Below, piece after piece: positions 54,950 to 62,911 of a DNA stretch of 64,000 nt (position 1 is its first letter; every line of letters starts with the position of its first letter). The stretch comes from Aeromicrobium sp. (GTDB taxonomy: Bacteria > Actinomycetota > Actinomycetes > Propionibacteriales > Nocardioidaceae), in assembly GCF_023146395.1 (NCBI RefSeq), contig NZ_JAGLCD010000008.1, positions 186,001 through 250,000 on the forward strand. The letters are read 5' to 3'. Below the pieces are notes generated by a model that worked only from the letters and a program-made list of their open reading frames with translations, was not told the origin of the DNA and searched no databases. A program made the position numbers and the translations under genes.

Positions 54950-57097
54950 ATGGACTTCGGCACCGCCGCGACCCGTCTGCGCCGCCGCGTGCGCGACGAG
55001 CCACGACCTCCCTCGCGCGGCGCCGCCGCCGTCGCCCTGCTGCGCCTGGCCGCGATCGGCGGCCTGCTGGTCGCCGCGATCGTGGCCCCTGCCGCCGCGC
55101 TCGGCACCTACACGCTCACGCGCGCCGCCGACGACATCATGGAGCTGCCGCTGTCGCTCCCGGCGTCCACCAACCCGCAGACGAGCCGGCTGCTGGCGTC
55201 CGACGGCCAGCTCATCGCGTACTTCTTCGACGAGAACCGGCAGGACGTCCCACTGGACCAGATCGCGCCCGTCATGCGGGACGCGATCCTGGCGATCGAG
55301 GACAAGCGCTTCTACGAGCACGGTGCCCTCGACGTCGAGGGCACCCTGCGCGCGTTCGTCACCAACTCCGCCACCGGCACGACCCAGGGCGGGTCCACGA
55401 TCACTCAGCAGCTCGTCAAGATGACGCTCCTGCAGCAGGCCCGCACCGACGAGCAGAAGAAGGCCGCCACCGAGCAGACCGTGTCGCGCAAGGTGCGCGA
55501 GCTGCGGCTCGCGATCGACATGGAGAAGCAGTACTCCAAGGACGAGATCCTCGAGCAGTACCTGAACATCGCCTACTTCGGCGACGGGGCGTACGGCATC
55601 TACGCCGCGTCCACGCACTTCTTCTCGGTCACCCCTGACCAGCTCACCGCGCCGCAGGCGGCCATGCTCGCGGGCCTGGTCAAGAACCCTGTCGACTACG
55701 ACCCCAACATCTACCCCGAGAAGGCGCTCCAGCGACGCAACACCGTCCTGGCGGTGATGGACGAGCAGGGCAAGCTCAGCGACGCGGAGGCCGAGGAGCT
55801 GCAGGCCAGCGACCTCGGGCTGAACGTCACCGAGTTCCCCAACGGCTGCGTCTCGTCCTCGGCCGCGTTCTCGTGCGCCTACATCCAGACCTACCTGCTC
55901 GCCGAGCCGGCGCTCGGCGACACCCCGGAGGAGCGTCGCGAGCGGCTCGAGCGCGGTGGACTCACGATCAAGTCCAACATCGACCTCAACATGCAGGCCG
56001 CAGCCAACACCGCGGTGGCCAATCGCGTCGACCCCACCGACCCCGAGATCGGCGCCCTCGCGATGGTCGAGCCCGGCACCGGCAAGGTGCGCGGCATCGC
56101 CCAGTCGCGACCCATGGGCCGCGACAAGGCCGCCGGCCAGTCGTACGTCAACTTCGCGGTGCCGAAGGAGTACGGCAACTCCAACGGCTTCCAGGGCGGC
56201 TCGACCTTCAAGTTCTTCACGGTCGCGGCAGCGCTCAACGAGGGCCTGCCGGTCAGCACCGGCTTCAACTCCCCGGCGCAGCTCACGATCCCGCGCGGCA
56301 CCTACTTCGACTGCCAGGGCCGCGGCACCGACCCGTATCCCGTCAAGAACTCGACGTCCTCGGGCTACATGAACATGTACACCGGCCTGCGGCTGTCGGT
56401 GAACACCTACTTCGCCCAGCTCGAGGCGAAGGTCGGCCTGTGCGAGACGGTCTCGATGGCCCGGTCGATGGGCATCAAGGTCCCCGAGAACCAGGAGGTG
56501 CCGTCCTTCACGCTCGGCGTCACCGACACCAACGTCCTCCAGATGGCCGCGGCCTACGCCACGGCGGCCTCCGGCGGCATGTACTGCACCCCGCAGCCGG
56601 TCTCGGAGATCGTCGGCCTGGACGGCGAGGTCGTCAAGGCGTACGAGCCGGAGTGCACCCGGATCCTCTCCGACGAGATCGCGGCACAGATCAACGACAT
56701 CACCCGCGGCCTGCAGGAGCCGGGTGGCTTCGGCTACTCCAAGGGCACCGGGCTGCGCATCCCGTCCGCGGCCAAGACCGGCACGACGCAGGACGCCAAG
56801 GCCGTCTGGTACGTCGGCTACACGCCGGAGCTGGCCACGGCCGCGATGGTCGCCGGCGCCGACGCCGACGGTGTCCCGATCCCGCTCCGCGGGGGCAACG
56901 CGGCCGGCAGCTCGGTCGCTGGTCCGATGTGGGCCGACGCGATGAAGGTCATCCAGGACTACCTGAGCCCGGTCGACTTCGCCTCACCGCCGCAGCGCCG
57001 ACCCTCGCCGAACCCGCCCTCGCCGCGGCCCTCGGACACCTCGGCCCCGTCGTCGCCGGAGACGCCGGCCGACCCGGCCCCGCCGCCGGCTCCCTGA
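54950..57097 (+). CDS. ponA2: Bifunctional penicillin-binding protein (PonA2-like)
   Basis: 715 residues from ATG 54950, TATCCT at 54938-54943 six nt upstream. One anchor helix (about 31-55). Transglycosylase domain with AILAIEDKRFYEHGALD (catalytic Glu117) and GGSTITQQLVK. Transpeptidase with SxxK at GGSTFKFF (Ser418), SxN at LRLSVNTYF and KTG at SAAKTGTTQ. The C-terminus is a Pro/Ser-rich tail without the PASTA domain of mycobacterial PonA2. Builds peptidoglycan strands. Downstream of divergent whiB4 as in mycobacteria. Confidence 0.95.
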   Translation: MDFGTAATRLRRRVRDEPRPPSRGAAAVALLRLAAIGGLLVAAIVAPAAALGTYTLTRAADDIMELPLSLPASTNPQTSRLLASDGQLIAYFFDENRQDVPLDQIAPVMRDAILAIEDKRFYEHGALDVEGTLRAFVTNSATGTTQGGSTITQQLVKMTLLQQARTDEQKKAATEQTVSRKVRELRLAIDMEKQYSKDEILEQYLNIAYFGDGAYGIYAASTHFFSVTPDQLTAPQAAMLAGLVKNPVDYDPNIYPEKALQRRNTVLAVMDEQGKLSDAEAEELQASDLGLNVTEFPNGCVSSSAAFSCAYIQTYLLAEPALGDTPEERRERLERGGLTIKSNIDLNMQAAANTAVANRVDPTDPEIGALAMVEPGTGKVRGIAQSRPMGRDKAAGQSYVNFAVPKEYGNSNGFQGGSTFKFFTVAAALNEGLPVSTGFNSPAQLTIPRGTYFDCQGRGTDPYPVKNSTSSGYMNMYTGLRLSVNTYFAQLEAKVGLCETVSMARSMGIKVPENQEVPSFTLGVTDTNVLQMAAAYATAASGGMYCTPQPVSEIVGLDGEVVKAYEPECTRILSDEIAAQINDITRGLQEPGGFGYSKGTGLRIPSAAKTGTTQDAKAVWYVGYTPELATAAMVAGADADGVPIPLRGGNAAGSSVAGPMWADAMKVIQDYLSPVDFASPPQRRPSPNPPSPRPSDTSAPSSPETPADPAPPPAP

Positions 57098-57106
57098 GGG
57101 TGAGGC

Positions 57107-57568
57107 TCAGGCGCCGAGCTGGCGCTTGACCTCGGCGGCGACGACGCCGCCGTCGGCACGGCCCTTGACCTGCGGCTGCACCAGGCCCATGACCCGACCT
57201 ATGGCCTTCATGCCCTCGCCGGCCGCGCCAGCCTGCTCGATCGCGGCCGTCACGATCGCCACGATCTCCTCCTGGTCGAGCGCCTCCGGCAGGTAGACCG
57301 CGAGGATCGCCGCCTCGTCGCGCTCCTTCTGCGCCAGCTCGGGACGTCCACCCTCCTCGAAGGCCGTGGCGGACTCACGCCGCTTCTTGGCCTCCTTGGT
57401 GAGGATCTCCACGACCTCCTGGTCGCCCAGCTCGCGCGCCTCGGTGCCGGCGACCTCGGCGGTGCTGATCGCCCCCAGGGCCAGTCGGATGGTCGAGACC
57501 GTGAGGGCGTCGCGCGCCTTCAGGGCAGTCGTGAGATCGGCGCGCAGGCGTTCCTTGAGAGCGGACAT
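57107..57568 (-). CDS. GatB/YqeY domain protein
   Basis: 153 residues from ATG 57568. LKERLRADLTTALKARDALT at the N-terminus, then ILTKEAKKRRESATAF and a C-terminal helical domain with KAIGRVMGLVQPQVKGRADGG. YqeY proteins share the tail domain of GatB amidotransferase and may act on tRNA, but no activity is established. Convergent with ponA2, with nine bases between. Confidence 0.92.
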   Translation of the reverse strand: MSALKERLRADLTTALKARDALTVSTIRLALGAISTAEVAGTEARELGDQEVVEILTKEAKKRRESATAFEEGGRPELAQKERDEAAILAVYLPEALDQEEIVAIVTAAIEQAGAAGEGMKAIGRVMGLVQPQVKGRADGGVVAAEVKRQLGA

Positions 57569-57633
57569 GCAGCCATTGTCGCGCACGAACTGTGGCCCCG
57601 GCCCGACTGCGCCCGGTGTGCAAGGCTGGAGGC

Positions 57634-58536
57634 ATGCGAGCCCGTGACGCCCTGCTGGCCTCGACCGCTCTCGGACTCGGCGCGGTCGCGTGGGGCGCCG
57701 TGGTCGAGGTCCGCGCCTTCGCCCTGCGTCAGTTCACGGTGCCGGTGCTGGCGCCAGGATCGCGCCCTCTTCGCGTGCTGCACCTCTCGGACGCCCACAT
57801 GTTGCCGTCGCACCGTCGCAAGCAGGCCTGGCTGCGCAGCCTGGCCGAGCTCGAGCCGGACCTCGTCGTCAACACCGGCGACAACCTGTCGCACGCCGAC
57901 GCCCTCCCGGCCGTGCTCCACGCCTACGAGCCGCTACTGGACGTGCCGGGCGTCTTCGTGTTCGGCTCGAACGACTACTTCTCCCCCGTCCCGAAGAATC
58001 CGCTCCGCTATCTCCGCGGCGGCTCCGGCGTCGCGGCCGGCGGCGACTGGGCCCGCGAACGCGACCTGCCGTTCGAGCAGATGCGGCAGGCCTTCACGGA
58101 GCGGGGCTGGGTCGACCTGACGAACCGGCACGACACGCTCACGATCGACGATCGTCGACTCTCGTTCGTCGGTGTCGACGACCCGCACCTGGAGTACGAC
58201 GAGCTCGACGAGGTTCCCGCCGACCGCACGGCCGACCTCGCGATCGGTGTCGCCCACGCCCCGTACCTGCGCGTGCTCGACCGGTGGAACAGCCTGGGGT
58301 ACCCCCTGATCCTCGCCGGGCACACCCACGGGGGGCAGCTGTGCGTGCCGTTCTACGGCGCGCTCTCGACGAACTGCGATCTCGACACCCAGCGCGCGAA
58401 GGGCCTGCACACCCACCGCGTCGCCGGTCACGAGCCGTCGTGGTTGCACGTCTCGGCGGGTCTCGGCACGAACCGGACGGTGCCCGTGCGGTTCGCGTGT
58501 CGACCCGAGGCGACACTGCTCACCCTGACTGGGTAG
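57634..58536 (+). CDS. Metallophosphoesterase
   Basis: 300 residues from ATG 57634, with AAGGCT six nt upstream. Calcineurin-like motifs: HLSDAHM (D-x-H), VVNTGDNLS (GD-x-x), FGSNDYF (GNx variant with Ser), GVAHAPYL and GHTHGGQLCVP (GHxH). One N-terminal hydrophobic segment suggests membrane attachment. Rv3683 position. Possible roles include UDP-2,3-diacylglucosamine-type or nucleotide hydrolysis; unassigned. Confidence 0.92.
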   Translation: MRARDALLASTALGLGAVAWGAVVEVRAFALRQFTVPVLAPGSRPLRVLHLSDAHMLPSHRRKQAWLRSLAELEPDLVVNTGDNLSHADALPAVLHAYEPLLDVPGVFVFGSNDYFSPVPKNPLRYLRGGSGVAAGGDWARERDLPFEQMRQAFTERGWVDLTNRHDTLTIDDRRLSFVGVDDPHLEYDELDEVPADRTADLAIGVAHAPYLRVLDRWNSLGYPLILAGHTHGGQLCVPFYGALSTNCDLDTQRAKGLHTHRVAGHEPSWLHVSAGLGTNRTVPVRFACRPEATLLTLTG

Positions 58537-58565
58537 ACTCGTCCGGGTCGCTCATGAGCGGCGGC

Positions 58566-58639
58566 CGGGGTGTGGCGCAGCTTGGTAGCGCGCGTCGTTC
58601 GGGACGACGAGGCCGCAGGTTCAAATCCTGTCACCCCGA
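58566..58639 (+). tRNA. tRNA-Pro (anticodon CGG)
   Basis: A 74-nt cloverleaf: acceptor CGGGGTG pairs with CACCCCG, D stem GCGC/GCGC, anticodon stem CGTCG/CGACG around TTCGGGA (anticodon CGG), and T arm with GGTTCAAAT. The CCA end is not encoded. Follows the metallophosphoesterase gene as in mycobacteria. Confidence 0.97.
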
Positions 58640-58645
58640 CACACA

Positions 58646-58680
58646 GCAAGGGCCCACCGACTGCGTCGGTGGGCCCTTGC
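58646..58680 (+). terminator. Perfect 16-bp hairpin after tRNA-Pro
   Basis: GCAAGGGCCCACCGAC (58646-58661) and its exact complement (58665-58680) enclose a three-base loop, seven bases after the tRNA. A strong Rho-independent-style terminator without a T-run. Confidence 0.85.
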
Positions 58681-58692
58681 GTCGTGTGGCGC

Positions 58693-58705
58693 GGTGACAG
58701 GATTT
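58693..58705 (-). repeat. Inverted copy of the tRNA-Pro 3' segment
   Basis: GGTGACAGGATTT is the exact reverse complement of tRNA positions 58623-58635. Immediately before it, GTGTGGCGC (58684-58692) repeats tRNA positions 58570-58578 in direct orientation. The adjoining 120 bases also hold CAGATGTGCG (58734-58743) and its inverse at 58785-58794. This could be a scar of recombination at the tRNA. Confidence 0.5.
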
Positions 58706-58829
58706 CCGCGGTGATCTCCAGCCCGCGGCCGCGCAGATGTGCGCGCAACGGCCGATGAGACGCACTGTCAAGGCAGCTTCTGCTCGCACATCTGGTGGTG
58801 TCGAGCGGGATCGGCGGAGGGCCGCGGGC

Positions 58830-59813
58830 TCACTCGCGCAGGTGGTCGGCGTTCTGGAGGTACCACTCATAGGTGGTGCGCATGCCGTCGTGGAGGGTGA
58901 TGCTGGCGGTCCAGCCGGCCTGGGCGAGCCGGGAGACGTCGAGAAGCTTCTGGGGGGTGCCGTCGGGCTTGCTCGTGTCCCACTGGGTGGCGCCCGTGAA
59001 GCCGGTGACATCGGCGATGGCGGCGGCGATCTCGGCGATCGAGGCGTCCTGGCCGGTGCCGACGTTGAGCTGCTGGGGTCCGTCGTAGTGCTCGAGCAGG
59101 TGCACGACGGCTGAGGCGAGGTCGTCGACGTGGAGGAACTCGCGGCGCGGGGTGCCGGTGCCCCAGTTCATGACGGTGGCGTCGCCGGCGCGGGCGGCCT
59201 CGTGGTAGCGGCGGATCAGGGCCGGCAGCACGTGCGAGCCCTGAGGGCTGAAGTTGTCGTTCGGGCCGTAGAGGTTGGTCGGCATCGCGCTGATCCAGGG
59301 TCGGCCGTACTGGCGGCGGACGGCCTGGACGTGCAGGATGCCGGCGATCTTGGCGATCGCGTAGGCGTCGTTGGTGGGTTCGAGGTGCCCCGTCAGCAGG
59401 GCGTCCTCGGTGATGGGCTGGTCGGCGAGCTGGGGGTAGATGCAGGACGAGCCGAGGAAGATCAGCCGCTCGACACCGTGCTCGAGAGCGGCGTCCAGGA
59501 CGTTGACCTGGATGCGCAGGTTCTCGGACAGGAAGTCGACCGGGTAGGTGTCGTTGGCCAGGATCCCGCCGACCTTCGCCGCGGCGAGGGCTACGTACGC
59601 GGGCTTGGTGCGGGCGAACCAGTCGAAGACCGCCTCACGGTCCTTGAGGTCGAGCTCGGCCGAGGTCGGTCCCACGATGTCGGTGAATCCCTCGGCGGTG
59701 AGCTTGCGGACGATCGCCGAGCCGACCATGCCGCGAACGCCCGCGACGTAGAACCGCGCATCGCGGTCCAACCGGCCCGGGGTGAACTCCACCCCGTCGG
59801 CGGCGCGGCTCAT
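58830..59813 (-). CDS. GDP-L-fucose synthase-like epimerase/reductase
   Basis: 327 residues from ATG 59813. Extended SDR: YVAGVRGMVGSAIVRKL (nucleotide binding), LAAAKVGGILANDTYP, GSSCIYPQLADQPI, catalytic DAYAIAKIAG (Tyr-x3-Lys) and TNLYGPNDNFSPQGSHVLPA, the Fcl/WcaG series. Converts GDP-4-keto-6-deoxymannose to GDP-L-fucose. The usual partner gmd is not intact next to it; a short ORF with a Gmd-like start overlaps its ATG. The Gmd-like enzyme at 10176 could supply the substrate. Confidence 0.92.
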   Translation of the reverse strand: MSRAADGVEFTPGRLDRDARFYVAGVRGMVGSAIVRKLTAEGFTDIVGPTSAELDLKDREAVFDWFARTKPAYVALAAAKVGGILANDTYPVDFLSENLRIQVNVLDAALEHGVERLIFLGSSCIYPQLADQPITEDALLTGHLEPTNDAYAIAKIAGILHVQAVRRQYGRPWISAMPTNLYGPNDNFSPQGSHVLPALIRRYHEAARAGDATVMNWGTGTPRREFLHVDDLASAVVHLLEHYDGPQQLNVGTGQDASIAEIAAAIADVTGFTGATQWDTSKPDGTPQKLLDVSRLAQAGWTASITLHDGMRTTYEWYLQNADHLRE

Positions 59814-59908
59814 GCCGTGCCCCAGGACGCGGGCTCGACCTGGTCGCGCCTGCGGGCTGCACTGCCGGCACCGCCCGTGCTGCCGGTGATCAACGCCGTC
59901 TCGCTCAT
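59810..59908 (-). pseudogene. Possible gmd remnant fused start-to-end
   Basis: A 32-residue ORF from ATG 59908 (GAGG upstream) whose stop overlaps the fucose synthase ATG as ATGA. It begins MSETALITGSTGGAG, very like the first residues of GDP-mannose 4,6-dehydratases, then changes to RRRDQVEPASWGTA. A large internal deletion of a gmd gene that kept both ends would give this. The match is short, so chance is not excluded. Confidence 0.4.
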
Positions 59909-60065
59909 CGCACCTCGCGCTCGGTGGGGTCGAAGGGCCCGGCGGCCCGCGGCGAGTCTAGGCGAGCGGCGCCGGCCGTCGCCGCGGAACGCCCCGGACC
60001 TGCCGCCTGCGCGGGCCGGGCCGATACACTCGCGCCCTCACGACTTCGAGCCGGGGAGGGCGCGG

Positions 60066-61544
60066 ATGGACGTCCACGACCTCGACCGGTTTCTCCTGAT
60101 CGGGTCCGCCGTCCTGATCGTCGCGGTGCTGGCGGTGCGCCTCTCCGTCACGGCTGGTCTGCCGTCGCTGCTGATGTACCTCGGCCTCGGTCTGCTGCTG
60201 GGCACGAACGGACTCGGCATCGAGTTCAACGATGTCGACCTGGCCCTGTCCCTCGGGTTCGCCGCGCTCATGCTGATCCTGGCCGAGGGCGGCATCACCA
60301 CGAACTGGGCCCACGTGCGCCCGTCCATCGGGTTCGGCCTGCTGCTTGCGACCCTCGGGTCGGTCGTCAGCGTGCTCGTCGTCGCCGTGAGCGCCCACGC
60401 CCTCCTCGGGCTCGACTGGACCCTCGCGGTGCTGCTCGCCGCGGTGCTGACCCCGACCGACGCCGCCGCCGTCTTCTCGGTCCTGCGGGCCGTGCCCCTC
60501 AAGCACCGCGTGAGCGGCACGCTCGAGGCCGAGTCCGGCCTCAATGACGCACCCATCGTGGTGCTCGTCGTCGCGATCAGCTCGGGTGACCTCGCCGATC
60601 GCGGTGCCGCCGCGTTCGCGGTGCTCATCGCGTACGAGATCGTCGTCGGCATCGGGATCGGCGCCGCGGTCGGCGCCGCGGGCGGCTGGCTGCTGCGCCG
60701 GGTCGCGCTGCCCGCCTCGGGCCTGTACCCCCTCGTCGTGCTGGCCTTCGCGATCCTGGCGTATGCCTCGGCCGCCGGCATCCACGCCTCCGGCTTCGCC
60801 GCGGTCTACGTGGCCGCGCTCGTGCTCGGCAACACCGAGCTGCCGCACCGCACGGCGACCCGGTCGTTCGTCGAGGGGATCGGATGGCTGGCCCAGATCG
60901 CCCTGTTCGTGATGCTGGGACTGCTCGCGAACCCGGACGAGTTCTCGGCGTGGCACGTCGGCATGGGCCTGGCCGCCGGGGCGATCCTGACGTTCGTCGC
61001 CCGCCCGCTGTCGATCGCGGTGTGCGCGGTGTGGTTCCGCATCGGGTGGCGGGAGCAGGCGTTCATCGGCTGGGCAGGCCTGCGCGGAGCCGTGCCCATC
61101 ATCCTGGCCACGATCCCGCTCGCCAACGATGTCCCCGGATCGCGCGACCTGTTCAACATCGTGTTCGTGGCCGTCGTGGTCTACACGCTGGCCCAGGCCG
61201 CGCCGCTGGGGGTGCTCGCCCGGTGGTGCGGCGTGCTCGGCGAGGTGCGTGAGGTGGAGATCGAGTCGGCCCCGCTCGAGCGGGTCTCGGCCGATCTGCT
61301 GCAGGTGCGCGTGACCCCGGCGTCGCGGCTGACCGGCATCGAGGTCGGCGAGCTCCGCCTGCCCACGGGCGCCATGGTGTCGCTCATCGTGCGCGCCGAG
61401 CGCACGATCGTGCCCACTCCCGCGACCCGCATCATGGCGGGCGACGAGATGCTGATCGTCAGCTCACGCGACGTGCGTGACCGGGTCGAGCGTCGACTCA
61501 GCCAGGTCGCCCGGCACGGACGGCTCGCCGGGTGGGGGCCGTGA
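60066..61544 (+). CDS. CPA1-type K+/Na+:H+ antiporter with TrkA-C domain
   Basis: 492 residues from ATG 60066 with GGGGAGGG upstream and TACACT at 60025-60030 as likely -10. About 12 membrane helices: LGLLLGTNGLGIEF, then LTPTDAAAVFSVLR and LEAESGLNDAPIVVL (conserved acidic residues of NhaP/CPA1), and WAGLRGAVPIILATIPLA. The C-terminal ~100 residues (ASRLTGIEVGELRLPTGAMV, AGDEMLIVSS) form a TrkA-C/RCK-C domain that regulates K+ exchange in the KhaP/NhaP2 group. pH or potassium balance is the likely role. Confidence 0.92.
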   Translation: MDVHDLDRFLLIGSAVLIVAVLAVRLSVTAGLPSLLMYLGLGLLLGTNGLGIEFNDVDLALSLGFAALMLILAEGGITTNWAHVRPSIGFGLLLATLGSVVSVLVVAVSAHALLGLDWTLAVLLAAVLTPTDAAAVFSVLRAVPLKHRVSGTLEAESGLNDAPIVVLVVAISSGDLADRGAAAFAVLIAYEIVVGIGIGAAVGAAGGWLLRRVALPASGLYPLVVLAFAILAYASAAGIHASGFAAVYVAALVLGNTELPHRTATRSFVEGIGWLAQIALFVMLGLLANPDEFSAWHVGMGLAAGAILTFVARPLSIAVCAVWFRIGWREQAFIGWAGLRGAVPIILATIPLANDVPGSRDLFNIVFVAVVVYTLAQAAPLGVLARWCGVLGEVREVEIESAPLERVSADLLQVRVTPASRLTGIEVGELRLPTGAMVSLIVRAERTIVPTPATRIMAGDEMLIVSSRDVRDRVERRLSQVARHGRLAGWGP

Positions 61545-61570
61545 ACCCCGGCGCCTGAGGAGCCGAGGGC

Positions 61571-62083
61571 CTACAGCTCGGCCAGCGGCACGCACACGTC
61601 GACAGCCCGCGTGGCGGCGATCTCGGTCGGCGGGGCGGGGTTGAGGTCGGTGTAGCTCGGGCCCACCACGACCGTGACCCCGTCGGGATCGATCGGGACG
61701 TCCGGGGCCACGATCTGCGGGGCGACCTGGAACTGTTGGGCCACGAGCTGGACCATCGGGTCCTCGGGGTCGTCGGTGAAGATCGCGACGTGGTCGACCG
61801 GGATCTCGCTCTCGCTGTTGGCGATGCCGCCCTCGAGGAACCCGTACCGCTGCAGGTTGATGCTGACCCGGTTGGCCAGACCTCCGCGGCCCGACGCGTT
61901 CAGGACGTTGACCTGCACGAGATTGGGGGTCAGCGCCTCACCTGGCTCGACCCGCCGCTCGGTGCACGTCGGTCCGGCGATCGTCTCGGCCTTGGCCGTC
62001 AGCAGGTTCCAGCCCACGACCCCACCACCCACGAACAGTCCCAGGGCCACGACCGTCGCCAGCAGGTTCGTCATGCGGTTCAT
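61571..62083 (-). CDS. LytR C-terminal domain (LytR_C) membrane protein
   Basis: 170 residues from ATG 62083, overlapping the upstream stop as ATGA. One anchor helix (about 8-26), then LVQVNVLNASGRGGLANRVS and VAIFTDDPEDPMVQLVAQQF, the PF13399 LytR_C domain without the LCP catalytic domain. Such proteins are common in actinobacteria at the cell wall; function unknown. Conserved cysteines Cys40 and C-terminal Cys may pair. Confidence 0.85.
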   Translation of the reverse strand: MNRMTNLLATVVALGLFVGGGVVGWNLLTAKAETIAGPTCTERRVEPGEALTPNLVQVNVLNASGRGGLANRVSINLQRYGFLEGGIANSESEIPVDHVAIFTDDPEDPMVQLVAQQFQVAPQIVAPDVPIDPDGVTVVVGPSYTDLNPAPPTEIAATRAVDVCVPLAEL

Positions 62084-62382
62084 CGACGCGCTCCCATCGT
62101 GTAGACCCGGGCGTGCAGCATGTGCCGCTGCTGCAGCGCGGCGCGGACGGCCCGGTGCAGACCGTCCTCGAGGTAGAGCCGACCCTGCCAGCTGACGACG
62201 TGCGCGAACAGGTCGCCGAAGTAGGTCGAGTCGTCGTCGAGCAGGTGGGCCAGGTGCAGCGTGGTCTTGGTGGTCGTGAGGTCGTCGAGGCGCACCTGGC
62301 TCGGCGAGATCTCGGCCCAGCCCGAGGCGTTCAGGGAGTGCTCGGGGTACGGACGCCCCTCAGCCACCTCCCGGAAGATCAC
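62080..62382 (-). CDS. Conserved small protein, ParB-N-like
   Basis: 100 residues from GTG 62382, with TAGACT (62389-62394, reverse strand) six nt upstream. IFREVAEGRPYPEH opens the protein, and SPSQVRLDDLTTTKTTLHL, then VVSWQGRLYLEDGLHRAVRA resemble the ParB-N style of small actinobacterial proteins (the EDGLHR segment matches the EDGxHR part). Coupled to the LytR_C gene. No direct function can be named. Confidence 0.7.
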   Translation of the reverse strand: MIFREVAEGRPYPEHSLNASGWAEISPSQVRLDDLTTTKTTLHLAHLLDDDSTYFGDLFAHVVSWQGRLYLEDGLHRAVRAALQQRHMLHARVYTMGARR

Positions 62383-62451
62383 GGCGACAGTCTAGGAGAC
62401 CACCCCTGGTGATCCCGGTCGGCAGCGCCGCACCGGGAGCGTCGCGCGTGC

Positions 62452-62491
62452 CAGACCGGGTGGATCAGACCGGGTGGACCAGGCCGGTCGG
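62452..62491. repeat. 14-nt tandem repeat
   Basis: CAGACCGGGTGGAT at 62452-62465 is followed by a copy differing only in the last base (62466-62479) and by a partial third copy. The rest of the 229-base gap 62383-62611 shows only the promoter of the next gene. Confidence 0.55.
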
Positions 62492-62611
62492 CCCAGGCGG
62501 GGCGGGGCAGACCCGGGCGAGCCCGTCAGCCGACGGGCCCCACCCCGCGCACGCCACGACGAGGGAACGGGGTGTGCGTCATGTCCGGCGGTGGAACGTA
62601 AGGTTGACCCT

Positions 62612-62875
62612 ATGTCCCGTCCGTCGCTCTACCTGACACTCCTCCACCGCAACCTCGGCGAGGGACTGTCCTGGGTCGAGGCCTCGGACCGAGCGCTGGC
62701 GGGAGTCGCGCACGCGTACGACCTCGTCAAGCAGGCCGTGATCGGTCCCCCGGCGCTCCGTGCGGGCAGCACCACGGACGCAGACGCGTCCTCGACGCCG
62801 CCCCCGCCGCGCGACGAGCCGGGCGCCTCCTCCCACTCCGACGCCACACAGCAGTCGTCGACGACGACCAGCTGA
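62612..62875 (+). CDS. Small hypothetical protein
   Basis: 87 residues from ATG 62612, with TAAGGT at 62599-62604 seven nt upstream supporting the start. Residues 1-45 are ordered and helical (SLYLTLLHRNLGEGLSWVEA, then DRALAGVAHAYDLVKQAV). The rest is a disordered Ser/Thr/Pro/Asp tail. No family recognised. Convergent with the alcohol dehydrogenase gene. Confidence 0.6.
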   Translation: MSRPSLYLTLLHRNLGEGLSWVEASDRALAGVAHAYDLVKQAVIGPPALRAGSTTDADASSTPPPPRDEPGASSHSDATQQSSTTTS

Positions 62876-62911
62876 GGCGGTCCCTGCCAGCGAGGCACCG
62901 CCGACCTGGGC

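Noticed and set aside
59130-60065. Long extension of the antiporter gene
   Set aside because: Antisense to the GDP-L-fucose synthase; ATG 60066 has a good ribosome site and matches the family length.
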